From Paenibacillus rubinfantis (GTDB taxonomy: Bacteria > Bacillota > Bacilli > Paenibacillales > Paenibacillaceae), in the NCBI RefSeq assembly GCF_001486505.1, contig NZ_LN909065.1, forward strand, positions 62,001 to 126,000: DNA of 64,000 nt, written 5' to 3'. The notes under the pieces are model-generated. The model was not told the DNA's origin and did no database searches. It was given only the letters and a program-made list of their open reading frames with translations. The position numbers were made by a program, and so were the translations under genes. Below, piece by piece: positions 8,675-16,141 of this stretch. How positions within the stretch are numbered: position 1 is the first letter of the stretch; each line of letters starts with the position of its first letter.

Positions 8675-10114
8675 TTAAGGTTGTGACTCGTCCGTGCCGC
8701 TTGCATCTTGGGTCTCACGAAGCAGCGGCAGCGTCACGGAAACGGTCGTCCCAACGCCAAGCTCGCTTTGAATGTCCATTTCACCGCGATGCAGTTCAAC
8801 CAGTTGCTGGCTGATTGCCAGGCCCAATCCGGTTCCGCCGCCCTGGTGATTTACCTGGAAGAAACGATCCTTGACTTTGTTCAAATACTCCTCGCTGATG
8901 CCGATCCCGGTATCGATGACTTCAACCCGAACCCGCTCCTTCTCTAAAGGGTTGATCACCAGATGAATCCAGCTTTGTTCATGGGAGAACTTGATCGCAT
9001 TATCCACCACATTCAGGAACACCTGCTTGAGGCGATTACCGTCCCCGCTGACGATGGCAGACCCTTCGGTCTTGTCTTCCAGCTTCAGTTGAATTTGCTT
9101 CTGTTCCGCCTTGGCCCAGACGTTTAACATCGTCTCCTGAAGCAGCTCTTTAAGGTTCACCTGGCCGATCACCAGCTTCATTTCGTTGGATTGCAGCTTC
9201 GAGAAATCCAGGATCTCCTCGACGAGACCGATCAAACGATCGGTTTCCTTCGCGATGATCCCCATCCCGATCTTCGTCTCCTCAGGATCAAAGCCGCCGG
9301 AAGTTAACGTCTCGCTCCAGCCCTTGATTCCGGTCAGCGGTGTGCGCAGCTCGTGCGAAATCGAGGAGATGAAATCATCCTTGATTTGGTTGCTTCGGAC
9401 GATCTCCTCGGCCATATAATTCAAGGTTGAAGCCAGCTCGCCGAGCTCGTATCGGTAGTTCCCTTTGATTCGTGCATCAAATTTCCCGCGGGCCATTTGC
9501 GCCGATACGGCGCGAATATTATTAATGGGCTTAACGATCGAATTCGCTAAGCCAATACTAAACAACGTAACCAGCGCCAAGACGGCCACCGAGACGGCGA
9601 TCGACATAAATGTCAGGTTTAACAGCTTGGAGTTCACCGACTCCATCGAGGTGACGTAACGGACGATATATTGCGTCTGGCCTTGGATCTGCAGCGGCCT
9701 GGATACGGACATGACCAGCTCACCGGTCGCCGGCTGCCGTCCGATCCATTTGCCTACACTGCCGGCTAACGCTTGCGGTACATCGCTGGTTTGAATCGCT
9801 TTGTCCGCCTGGAAGGCGTTTGTACTCGCTTTAACCTCGCCGCTGCGGTCCAGGATCATCAACTCCGTGTTATCTAGCTCAAAGGTGCGAAGCATCTCCG
9901 TAAAATAGTCCGGATCCCCTTCCGCATTCAACCGGACGAACTTCTGGAAATAATCCGAAGCCCACATGGAGTGATTGGACATATGGTTATAGATCGTATC
10001 GTAGTAATACATGCGAATGGCCAACGTAAAAATGACCTCGACCATAAACAAAGTTACGAATACAACGATGAAATAGTGTAAGACGATTTGCCGTCCAATC
10101 CCTTTCTTGATCAT
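8675..10114 (-). CDS. Membrane sensor histidine kinase (HAMP, HisKA, HATPase)
   Basis: 479 aa two-component sensor. Two membrane segments (about 10-30 and 172-195) flank an extracytoplasmic sensor region with a PAS/Cache-like composition; a HAMP linker follows. The dimerisation helix has SSISHELRTPLTG with phospho-acceptor His254, and the ATPase domain has NAIKFS (N box), DTGIGI (G1) and GGTGLGLAI (G2). The ATG at 10114 overlaps the response-regulator stop as ATGA (10111-10114), showing translational coupling; a GGCGAGGG site precedes it. It is the last gene of a four-gene operon that also encodes an ABC ATPase and a lipoprotein. The signal sensed is unknown. Confidence 0.94.
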   Translation of the reverse strand: MIKKGIGRQIVLHYFIVVFVTLFMVEVIFTLAIRMYYYDTIYNHMSNHSMWASDYFQKFVRLNAEGDPDYFTEMLRTFELDNTELMILDRSGEVKASTNAFQADKAIQTSDVPQALAGSVGKWIGRQPATGELVMSVSRPLQIQGQTQYIVRYVTSMESVNSKLLNLTFMSIAVSVAVLALVTLFSIGLANSIVKPINNIRAVSAQMARGKFDARIKGNYRYELGELASTLNYMAEEIVRSNQIKDDFISSISHELRTPLTGIKGWSETLTSGGFDPEETKIGMGIIAKETDRLIGLVEEILDFSKLQSNEMKLVIGQVNLKELLQETMLNVWAKAEQKQIQLKLEDKTEGSAIVSGDGNRLKQVFLNVVDNAIKFSHEQSWIHLVINPLEKERVRVEVIDTGIGISEEYLNKVKDRFFQVNHQGGGTGLGLAISQQLVELHRGEMDIQSELGVGTTVSVTLPLLRETQDASGTDESQP

Positions 10115-10809
10115 TGTCCCTCGCCTTTCCACTTATAACCGTGCCCCCACACGGTTTGCAGGAAAGCCGGTTCGGACGGATTGGTTTCGATTTTCTGCCG
10201 CAAACGGCGAATGTTCACATCCACAATCTTCGGATCGCCCATATATTCCTTGCCCCAAACATGATCTAGGAGTAAATCGCGGCTCAGCGGCGTGTTCTCC
10301 TTCTCCAAGAAGAACTGGATCAATGAAAACTCCGTAGGGGTCAGCTCGATTAGCTGCCCGTTCTTCTTGAACTGCTTGGAGATCAAATCCAGGGTAAAGG
10401 GTCCGGACGTAAACGTCACTTTCGCGCTGCTCTCACGGTAAACGTTCACCCGGCGCAGCAGCGACTGGATCCGAGCGATCAGCTCGGTTGGGCTAAACGG
10501 CTTGCTGACGTGATCGTCTGCCCCAACAGACAAGGCGTATACCTTATCTTGCTCCTGAACCTTAGCAGTAAGGAAAATAATCCCGATCCGTTCGTTCGTT
10601 TCGCGGATGCGTCGGCACACTTCAAAACCGTCGATGCCCGGAACCATCACATCGAGGAGCGCAATGTCGATGTCCGGAACGCTCTGCAGCTTACTTAACG
10701 CTTCGTTGCCGTCCGCAGCTTCGAGGACATCGAAGCCGTTACGTTTCAAGTTAATAACGATAAAACTGCGGATGGACTCTTCGTCCTCCAAAATCAGCAC
10801 TTTACTCAA
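10111..10809 (-). CDS. OmpR/PhoB-family response regulator
   Basis: 232 aa transcription factor, partner of the overlapping histidine kinase. The receiver domain has the acidic pair in LILEDEES, phospho-acceptor Asp53 in LLDVMVPG, the Thr in FLTAK and the Lys in SKPFSP. The C-terminal winged helix includes LTPTEFSLIQFFLE and VDVNIRRLRQKIE. The start is TTG at 10807-10809, supported by a GAGGGGG-type site about 10 nt upstream; the sequence from there gives the standard N-terminus. It lies 30 bp after the lipoprotein gene and overlaps the kinase by 4 bp. Confidence 0.94.
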   Translation of the reverse strand: MSKVLILEDEESIRSFIVINLKRNGFDVLEAADGNEALSKLQSVPDIDIALLDVMVPGIDGFEVCRRIRETNERIGIIFLTAKVQEQDKVYALSVGADDHVSKPFSPTELIARIQSLLRRVNVYRESSAKVTFTSGPFTLDLISKQFKKNGQLIELTPTEFSLIQFFLEKENTPLSRDLLLDHVWGKEYMGDPKIVDVNIRRLRQKIETNPSEPAFLQTVWGHGYKWKGEGQ

Positions 10810-10839
10810 TTTGGTTGCCCCCTCTTCAAAGAAAACGAC

Positions 10840-12114
10840 TTAACGCTTGATTTCCGTCTCGCCTTTGTTCACCTTCAGATCCGTATGGCTAAGGAACCCG
10901 ATCACCTTATCCGCATCCCGTGCGAGCAAATCCCAATCCGATTTGTTCCGTTCCCATTCCGACAGCGTAAAGAATCGGATCTCGGCCACCGGTTCATTCG
11001 TATCGATCTTAACGAAAATCAGGTGCTCGTTCTTATCCGATTTCGTATCGATCGTCACATTTCCTTGCCATTCCTTCGGAAAGTTGAAGTAGAAACGTCC
11101 GGCCATATCCATGTACTGCTGCATCACGAATTTGAGCCCTTCCTTCTCATCCCACTGATAATACGAAAACAACCACGGGATTTCATCGAATGAAATATAT
11201 TCCCAGCCCTTCGGCTTCTCCAACATGCCGATTTCAAGCAAGCCGTCGTTATTCACATCGCCGCTGAGGATCGGATAACCTTTTAATGTCATATCCTGCG
11301 AAGGCAGCAGGTTGACGAGTTCCCCGTCTTTCATCACGACCACGGTCGAAAACGCTGAGTGGGTTCCTACCGTTGCGTCGAGAATAATGCCCTTGAGATT
11401 CGGCGTAATGTTACCGCTGACCGCATTATAATACTCGCTGATCGGGTCGTCGAGTTCCAGATGGCTTAATTCTTTAAAAGATCCGTCATATTGGTACGTT
11501 GTAACCGTCGCATGTTGCTCACGCTTCAAGTTCACAACCGTAATGTCCGGAATATCGTCCTTGTTCAGATCGTCCACCATAAAATAATGATAAGGCAACG
11601 CGATCGCCTTCTCGACCTCTTTGCCATCGTAAGTATATACGGTTAACCCTTTTTGAAGTTCATCGGATCCGCTGGAGAAGCCGGCGATAATCTCCAAATT
11701 CCCGTCACCGTTCAAATCCAGAAGGTCGAACGTCTCGAGCACCTGGCCTTCGCCGTCAAAACGGACCTTCAGTACCCAGGAGTTCCCCTGACGCTCCAAA
11801 ATCATCCCGTGGATCCGCACCGCTTCATCCGGCGTCTCATAGAACACTACGGCTTCCTTGATTCCGTCGTTGTTTAGATCGGGCGTGCGGATCGAGCTGA
11901 TATTTCGGACGTCCCGCGGCGAGACGATTTCCCCGCCCTTCAGCTCGGCCTTGATCACGCTGATCAGCGAGGCGCGATCGGTGGAGAGCTGTGGCGTTTG
12001 CATCAAGGACTTTGGATCGCTGATAAAACTGCAGCCGCTCAAGATCAGGAGCAAGCAAGCTCCGGCCCAAGCGGTCAACCTCCTTTTGGTAAACATCCTC
12101 ATCACTCGTTTCAT
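10840..12114 (-). CDS. FG-GAP/VCBS-repeat-like lipoprotein
   Basis: 424 aa predicted extracytoplasmic lipoprotein (lipobox LSGC at about Cys28 after a basic and hydrophobic N-terminus). The body has repeated calcium-loop-like segments typical of FG-GAP/VCBS beta-propellers: DLNNDGIKEAVVF, DLNGDGNLEIIAG, DLNKDDIPDITVV and DVNNDGLLEIGML. This suggests a propeller adhesin or sensor. Its ATG overlaps the ABC ATPase stop as ATGA (12111-12114). An alternative start six codons downstream is possible. The operon context (ATPase upstream, two-component system downstream) makes a role in signal input plausible, but function is not known. Confidence 0.85.
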   Translation of the reverse strand: MKRVMRMFTKRRLTAWAGACLLLILSGCSFISDPKSLMQTPQLSTDRASLISVIKAELKGGEIVSPRDVRNISSIRTPDLNNDGIKEAVVFYETPDEAVRIHGMILERQGNSWVLKVRFDGEGQVLETFDLLDLNGDGNLEIIAGFSSGSDELQKGLTVYTYDGKEVEKAIALPYHYFMVDDLNKDDIPDITVVNLKREQHATVTTYQYDGSFKELSHLELDDPISEYYNAVSGNITPNLKGIILDATVGTHSAFSTVVVMKDGELVNLLPSQDMTLKGYPILSGDVNNDGLLEIGMLEKPKGWEYISFDEIPWLFSYYQWDEKEGLKFVMQQYMDMAGRFYFNFPKEWQGNVTIDTKSDKNEHLIFVKIDTNEPVAEIRFFTLSEWERNKSDWDLLARDADKVIGFLSHTDLKVNKGETEIKR

Positions 12115-12845
12115 ACCAGATCAATCAGGCGTTTATCTTCCATCGTTAAACGTCGTCCAGACACATCAAGCTTAAGCTCGCCTTCATGGAGCCCCCAAAT
12201 CCGCGTGCAGTACCGCTCCGCTAATTCCAGCGGCAGCGCCGCAATCACGATCTTATTCTGCTGCGTGCAGAGCTCTTTCAGCGTTTCCAATACGCGTTCT
12301 GCGGATTTCGGATCCAGACCGATCACCGGTTCGTCTGCGGCCAGGAAGTTCGCTCCGTGCACCAACGCCCGGCAGATCGCCACGCGCTGGCGCTCACCGC
12401 CGCTCAGTTTGCCCGCGTTGACATGGGCTTTTTCAAGCAGGCCGTATTTCTCCAGCTCGTCCATCGCTCCCATATAATCGTCCGAGCGGACCATCCCGGT
12501 TAGACGGCGCAGCAGCGGCGTTTGTCCGGCTTGTCCGATCAGGACGTTTTTCAGCGCGGTTTTTTCGGGATACATGGACGGGTTCTGTTCCAGATAAGCG
12601 CATTGGGAGCGGTATTTCTGCGAACCGCGTCCTCCGCCCTCGATCACTTTATCCCCATTCCACGTATAGTCTCCCCGGTTCCAGCGCTCGCGCAGCGCCA
12701 GGCAGCGCAGCAACATGCTTTTTCCGCTGCCGCTGGCCCCAACGACGCCGATCATTTCCCCGGCTCCAAACTGTACGGTCACGTCGCGGAGGACCTTCTT
12801 CTTATTCCCCTCCACGGATTTCTGCAAGTGACTGACTCTGATCAT
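12111..12845 (-). CDS. ABC ATPase, PhnC-like, without a permease partner nearby
   Basis: 244 aa nucleotide-binding subunit. Walker A GASGSGKS (36-43), Q-loop CAYLEQN, signature LSGGERQR (~147) and Walker B NFLAADEP are intact. The overall pattern (LKNVLIG, LAERYCTRIWGL) resembles phosphonate-type PhnC proteins, but the H-loop position reads AALPLE where PhnC-type proteins have a histidine, so hydrolysis may be impaired. An AAAGGAGA site precedes the ATG. No permease or binding protein lies next to it; instead it starts an operon with a lipoprotein and a two-component system, overlapping the lipoprotein gene by 4 bp. Confidence 0.9.
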   Translation of the reverse strand: MIRVSHLQKSVEGNKKKVLRDVTVQFGAGEMIGVVGASGSGKSMLLRCLALRERWNRGDYTWNGDKVIEGGGRGSQKYRSQCAYLEQNPSMYPEKTALKNVLIGQAGQTPLLRRLTGMVRSDDYMGAMDELEKYGLLEKAHVNAGKLSGGERQRVAICRALVHGANFLAADEPVIGLDPKSAERVLETLKELCTQQNKIVIAALPLELAERYCTRIWGLHEGELKLDVSGRRLTMEDKRLIDLV

Positions 12846-12961
12846 GTCCGATTTCTCCTTTACCTATTAAGAGGTTGCTCACCTAGCTGAGGGAGCAAAC
12901 ACTTGATTCACATCCCAAATCCTTTATCTTTTAGTGTATTGGAAAAGCCGGCGAAAATCCA

Positions 12962-14161
12962 TTACAGCCTGTTCATATTTACGCTTTTTTTGCTGGATTG
13001 CGCTCGGAAGGCTAGCCCCGACGCGGAAAACAGCAGATACGCCGAGCCCAGGAGAATGAACAACAACGGCGCAGCTCCCAGCTGCATTGCGGCTCCGCCA
13101 AGATTTGGACCAACGATACTCCCGAAATTAAAATGGAAGGAAGCGATCACGTTAGCCACCGGCAGCAAATGGCGCGGAAGCAAGTCCGCAGCATAGGCCA
13201 GGCCTAACGAGAAGAACGAACCGACCAGCCCGCCTGCGCCCATAAACAAGAGCAACAACGCTATAAAATGATTGCCGGCCAGCGGCACGGCCAAAAATAG
13301 GAGACCGCCGGACAAGCCTGCGGCCATCAGCACCTTTTTGCGGCCATACCGATCGCTGAGCATGCCAAGTGGAAGCTGAAGTATCAGGCCGCCGATACCG
13401 AAGAACGGCAGCAATGCTGCGATATCCGCAGCGCTGAGGCCCGACCGTAAGCCGTAAATGGGGAAGTTGCTGTTCATAGAGGATTCCATATAGCCGTAAA
13501 GCAGCGATGGCAGCAACGCAAACCAGGCCAGCCGGTAGATCTGTGGGACTTTCCGCGGTTCACCGGCTTCCTCTTGGCGAACCGGTTCCGGCGCGCGATC
13601 CGGCAAATACAAAGCCGCTAGGATCACGATGGTTAGAAACAAGATCGCCAGCAGGACGAACGGAATCGCCTGCCCGTATTCTAGTAACCGGATGCCCAGG
13701 GGCCCGATGCTGAAGCCTAGCCCGTAGGACATCCCGTATAACGAGATGTTTCGGCCTCTTTTTTCCGGAGGAGACACTAAAATGATCCAGAGTTGCGAAG
13801 TAAAATGAATCGCGCTATCCCCGATACCAACCAGCAGCCGCAGGATAAACCACAATTTTAAATCCGATACCAGCGGAAAGACCGGTAAGGCCAGCATGAC
13901 CAGCACGACGCCGCCTAACAGCAGGCGCTTAAACCCGGTGCGGCTCAGCAGCTTCTCGGCAACCAGCGACATGGCAAACGAGCCGACGTATAACGCAGCG
14001 GCATGCAACCCGTTAACGGAGGAGGAAATCCCCCTTTCTTCCATAAATATAGACAGCACCGGAAGCAGCAGTCCTTGGCTGAGTCCGGCGATGATGATCA
14101 CGGCGATCAGAATGAAGGTTGGCGAAAATAGACGTTGGGTTCTTGATGTTGATTGAATCAA
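12962..14161 (-). CDS. MFS-family multidrug/sugar-type efflux transporter
   Basis: 399 aa with about 12 hydrophobic segments. The loop between TM2 and TM3 (AEKLLSRTGFKRLLLGG) and its repeat LGMLSDRYGRKKVLMAAG in the second half are the major facilitator signature. The start is taken as TTG 14159-14161 because AAAGGAG lies 8 nt upstream and the protein then begins just before TM1; a longer frame reaches 14224 but would span the leader hairpin. The gene has its own promoter and a terminator-like hairpin in the leader. It is divergent from a winged-helix regulator that may control it. Substrate unknown; drug export is only an inference. Confidence 0.9.
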   Translation of the reverse strand: MIQSTSRTQRLFSPTFILIAVIIIAGLSQGLLLPVLSIFMEERGISSSVNGLHAAALYVGSFAMSLVAEKLLSRTGFKRLLLGGVVLVMLALPVFPLVSDLKLWFILRLLVGIGDSAIHFTSQLWIILVSPPEKRGRNISLYGMSYGLGFSIGPLGIRLLEYGQAIPFVLLAILFLTIVILAALYLPDRAPEPVRQEEAGEPRKVPQIYRLAWFALLPSLLYGYMESSMNSNFPIYGLRSGLSAADIAALLPFFGIGGLILQLPLGMLSDRYGRKKVLMAAGLSGGLLFLAVPLAGNHFIALLLLFMGAGGLVGSFFSLGLAYAADLLPRHLLPVANVIASFHFNFGSIVGPNLGGAAMQLGAAPLLFILLGSAYLLFSASGLAFRAQSSKKSVNMNRL

Positions 14162-14178
14162 ATAAAGCACTCCTTTAT

Positions 14179-14218
14179 AAAAAAACAAAGAAAAATCGTC
14201 AAAAATTCGACGACTTTT
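14179..14218 (-). terminator. Terminator-like hairpin in the MFS transporter leader
   Basis: On the minus strand a 10-bp stem (arms 14209-14218 and 14191-14200, one G-U pair, 8-nt loop) is followed by a T-rich run (A-run 14179-14185). It lies between the promoter (14252-14280) and the ribosome binding site, so it is in the 5' leader of the transporter mRNA and may act as an attenuator. Confidence 0.65.
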
Positions 14219-14251
14219 CCCCAAAAGATCTTTTCCGAATAATCCTTAAAC

Positions 14252-14280
14252 ATTATAGTAGACAATCCCCTCCCTAACAA
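14252..14280 (-). promoter_or_regulatory. SigA-type promoter of the MFS transporter
   Basis: On the minus strand TTGTTA (14275-14280) and TATAAT (14252-14257) are exactly 17 bp apart. The predicted start near 14245 gives a leader of about 80 nt containing the hairpin at 14191-14218. Confidence 0.75.
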
Positions 14281-14327
14281 GCCATAATGAATCTGAATGC
14301 TAAGTTCTTTGGGAGGTTTGTTCTGTC

Positions 14328-15245
14328 ATGGCCTATGATGTGAAAGTGGACCATTCCCTGGTCTACGAACTGATCAGCAGCTTTATGATATATACGTCGC
14401 AAAAATGGGTGAACAATCTGGATGTGGGTGCCGATTGGATCGCCGAAATCGATGCCCGCCTGACGCCGGAAGAGCGGCGCCAATTTACCGAAGCAGCTCG
14501 GTTTCCGTTTACGGATTACGATGTGCTGTACGTTTGGGCTTTGGAGCGAAACGGCGCTGACGAGGTCGTCCGTTTTTTGAACGAGTTGGCGGAAACTTCT
14601 GTCGACACCCTTTACCAACGCACTAAATCCTACATTCCCACTGTGAATAATGAGGCTATTGAACGGATTCGCAGCAGCTACATCTCTTTGCTTAAATGCT
14701 GGCAGCGATTGTATTTCGGCCCGATTGAAAACCAATTTCTCCCGCTGCTGGAGGAAGATGCTGCCGAGAAGCACACCTTACTGCAAAAGATGGACACCGA
14801 TGCCTTGATCGAATACGCCTCCGGCGGTTTGGTGCTTGAACCTCTGAAGCCGATCACGCAGGTTGTGTTGACCCCTTCGATCCATTTTCGTCCGATAAAT
14901 ACTTATGTCTTCTATGAAAATGTACTGTTTATTCAATACCCGCTGGATATTCCGGAGCTTGACGAGGATGAGCCGCCGATGGTGCTCAAACGACTGACCC
15001 GGGCTCTGGCCGAGCCGCAGCGGTTACGCCTCCTTCGCTATGTCGCCGATGAGCCGAAATCGATGCAGGAGATGCTGAAGGATCTGGGCGAACCCAAGGA
15101 GCAGCTGATGCACGACTTGATGCGGCTGCGGGTCGCTGGCTTGCTGCGCATCCATCTGCTGGCCCAAGATACGGAGAAGTTCAGCATCCGACCGGACGGC
15201 GCGGCGGAGTTGCAGATGTTCCTGGAATCCTACATCCGATTGTAG
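14328..15245 (+). CDS. Winged-helix (ArsR-like C-terminus) regulator, divergent from MFS gene
   Basis: 305 aa cytoplasmic protein. The last ~80 residues form an ArsR-like DNA-binding domain (ALAEPQRLRLLRYVADE, then SMQEMLKDLGEPKEQLMHDL and LRVAGLLRIH). The N-terminal ~220 residues are alpha-rich and not recognised; they may bind an effector or mediate oligomerisation. The ATG follows GGGAGG by about 10 nt. Its divergent position next to the MFS transporter suggests, but does not prove, that it regulates that gene and itself. Confidence 0.8.
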   Translation: MAYDVKVDHSLVYELISSFMIYTSQKWVNNLDVGADWIAEIDARLTPEERRQFTEAARFPFTDYDVLYVWALERNGADEVVRFLNELAETSVDTLYQRTKSYIPTVNNEAIERIRSSYISLLKCWQRLYFGPIENQFLPLLEEDAAEKHTLLQKMDTDALIEYASGGLVLEPLKPITQVVLTPSIHFRPINTYVFYENVLFIQYPLDIPELDEDEPPMVLKRLTRALAEPQRLRLLRYVADEPKSMQEMLKDLGEPKEQLMHDLMRLRVAGLLRIHLLAQDTEKFSIRPDGAAELQMFLESYIRL

Positions 15246-15250
15246 CTTTG

Positions 15251-15275
15251 CCCGCGAAGGGCGGGTTGCTTTTTG
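15251..15275 (+). terminator. Short terminator after the winged-helix regulator
   Basis: A 5-bp GC-rich stem (CCCGC 15251-15255, GCGGG 15261-15265) is followed by TTGCTTTTT. The stem is short, so termination may be weak. Confidence 0.45.
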
Positions 15276-15352
15276 GCGGGACCCTCCCTCCTGTGTTAGG
15301 ATAGAGATATACGTAGAGACAAGCGTTTCTTGGATAAAGGAGTGACCCTTCA

Positions 15353-16120
15353 ATGAATAGCACCTTGCGTCAACAAATCCTGTTTGATTTGGACGATACG
15401 CTGGTCCATTGCAATAAATATTTCGATTTGATTCTTGATCAGTTTGCCGACCTGCTGACCGACTGGTTCAAACCCTACGGCATCGCTACGGAAGAAATCC
15501 GCGAGAAGCAAACGGAAATCGATGTGGCCGGTGTTCATCAAATCGGTTTTGCCAGCTCGCATTTTCCCGAATCGCTGGTCGACACCTACCGTTATTATGC
15601 CCGGTTGACGGGGCGGAAACTGCTTTCCGAAGAGGAAGACCGGCTGATGAAGCTGGGGCTCAGCGTGTATGAGCAGCCCATAGAGCCGTATCCCGGGATG
15701 GTCGAAACGTTAAATCTGTTACGCAACCAAGGCCATGAGCTCCATTTGTACACCGGCGGTGAAACCGGAATTCAACAGCGCAAGATCGAGCAGATGCGGT
15801 TGGCCGATTATTTTGAGGATCGGATCTACATTCGTCAGCACAAAAATATCGAAGCATTGGAAGACATTTTACAATCGCGGCGGTTTGATCGTTCCCGCAG
15901 CTGGATGATCGGCAACAGCTTGCGTACCGATGTGATGCCGGCCCTATCCGCTGGAATCAAAGCGATCTATATCAAAATTCCTAATGAATGGCTGTACAAT
16001 ATCATGGAGCTCCGGCATGACGGGGATGCGGAAATGCACACGGTCACTTCGCTCGAAGAAGTACCTAGAGTGATCTTTAATCATCTCCATCAAGCGGAAC
16101 GACAAAAACGGACCTTATAA
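15353..16120 (+). CDS. HAD-superfamily hydrolase
   Basis: 255 aa phosphatase-like enzyme of the haloacid dehalogenase fold. Motif I is LFDLDDTLV (Asp12 nucleophile, Asp14), motif II is HLYTGGE, and motif IV is SWMIGNSLRTDVMPA with the acidic residue after a conserved Asn; a helical cap lies between motifs I and II. This pattern resembles the HAD-IA phosphoglycolate/nucleotide phosphatase group, but motif IV (GNSLRTD) differs from the usual GD. An AAAGGAG site is 11 nt upstream of the ATG. Substrate unknown. It ends in a strong terminator. Confidence 0.88.
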   Translation: MNSTLRQQILFDLDDTLVHCNKYFDLILDQFADLLTDWFKPYGIATEEIREKQTEIDVAGVHQIGFASSHFPESLVDTYRYYARLTGRKLLSEEEDRLMKLGLSVYEQPIEPYPGMVETLNLLRNQGHELHLYTGGETGIQQRKIEQMRLADYFEDRIYIRQHKNIEALEDILQSRRFDRSRSWMIGNSLRTDVMPALSAGIKAIYIKIPNEWLYNIMELRHDGDAEMHTVTSLEEVPRVIFNHLHQAERQKRTL

Positions 16121-16133
16121 AGGTCCGTTTTGT
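16106..16133. terminator. Terminator between HAD hydrolase and topB
   Basis: A perfect 11-bp stem (16106-16116 and 16120-16130) with a 3-nt loop is followed by TTTGTTTG on the plus strand. The HAD stop codon lies in the loop. A-rich sequence on the other side lets it serve topB as well. Confidence 0.85.
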
Positions 16134-16141
16134 TTGTTCAC

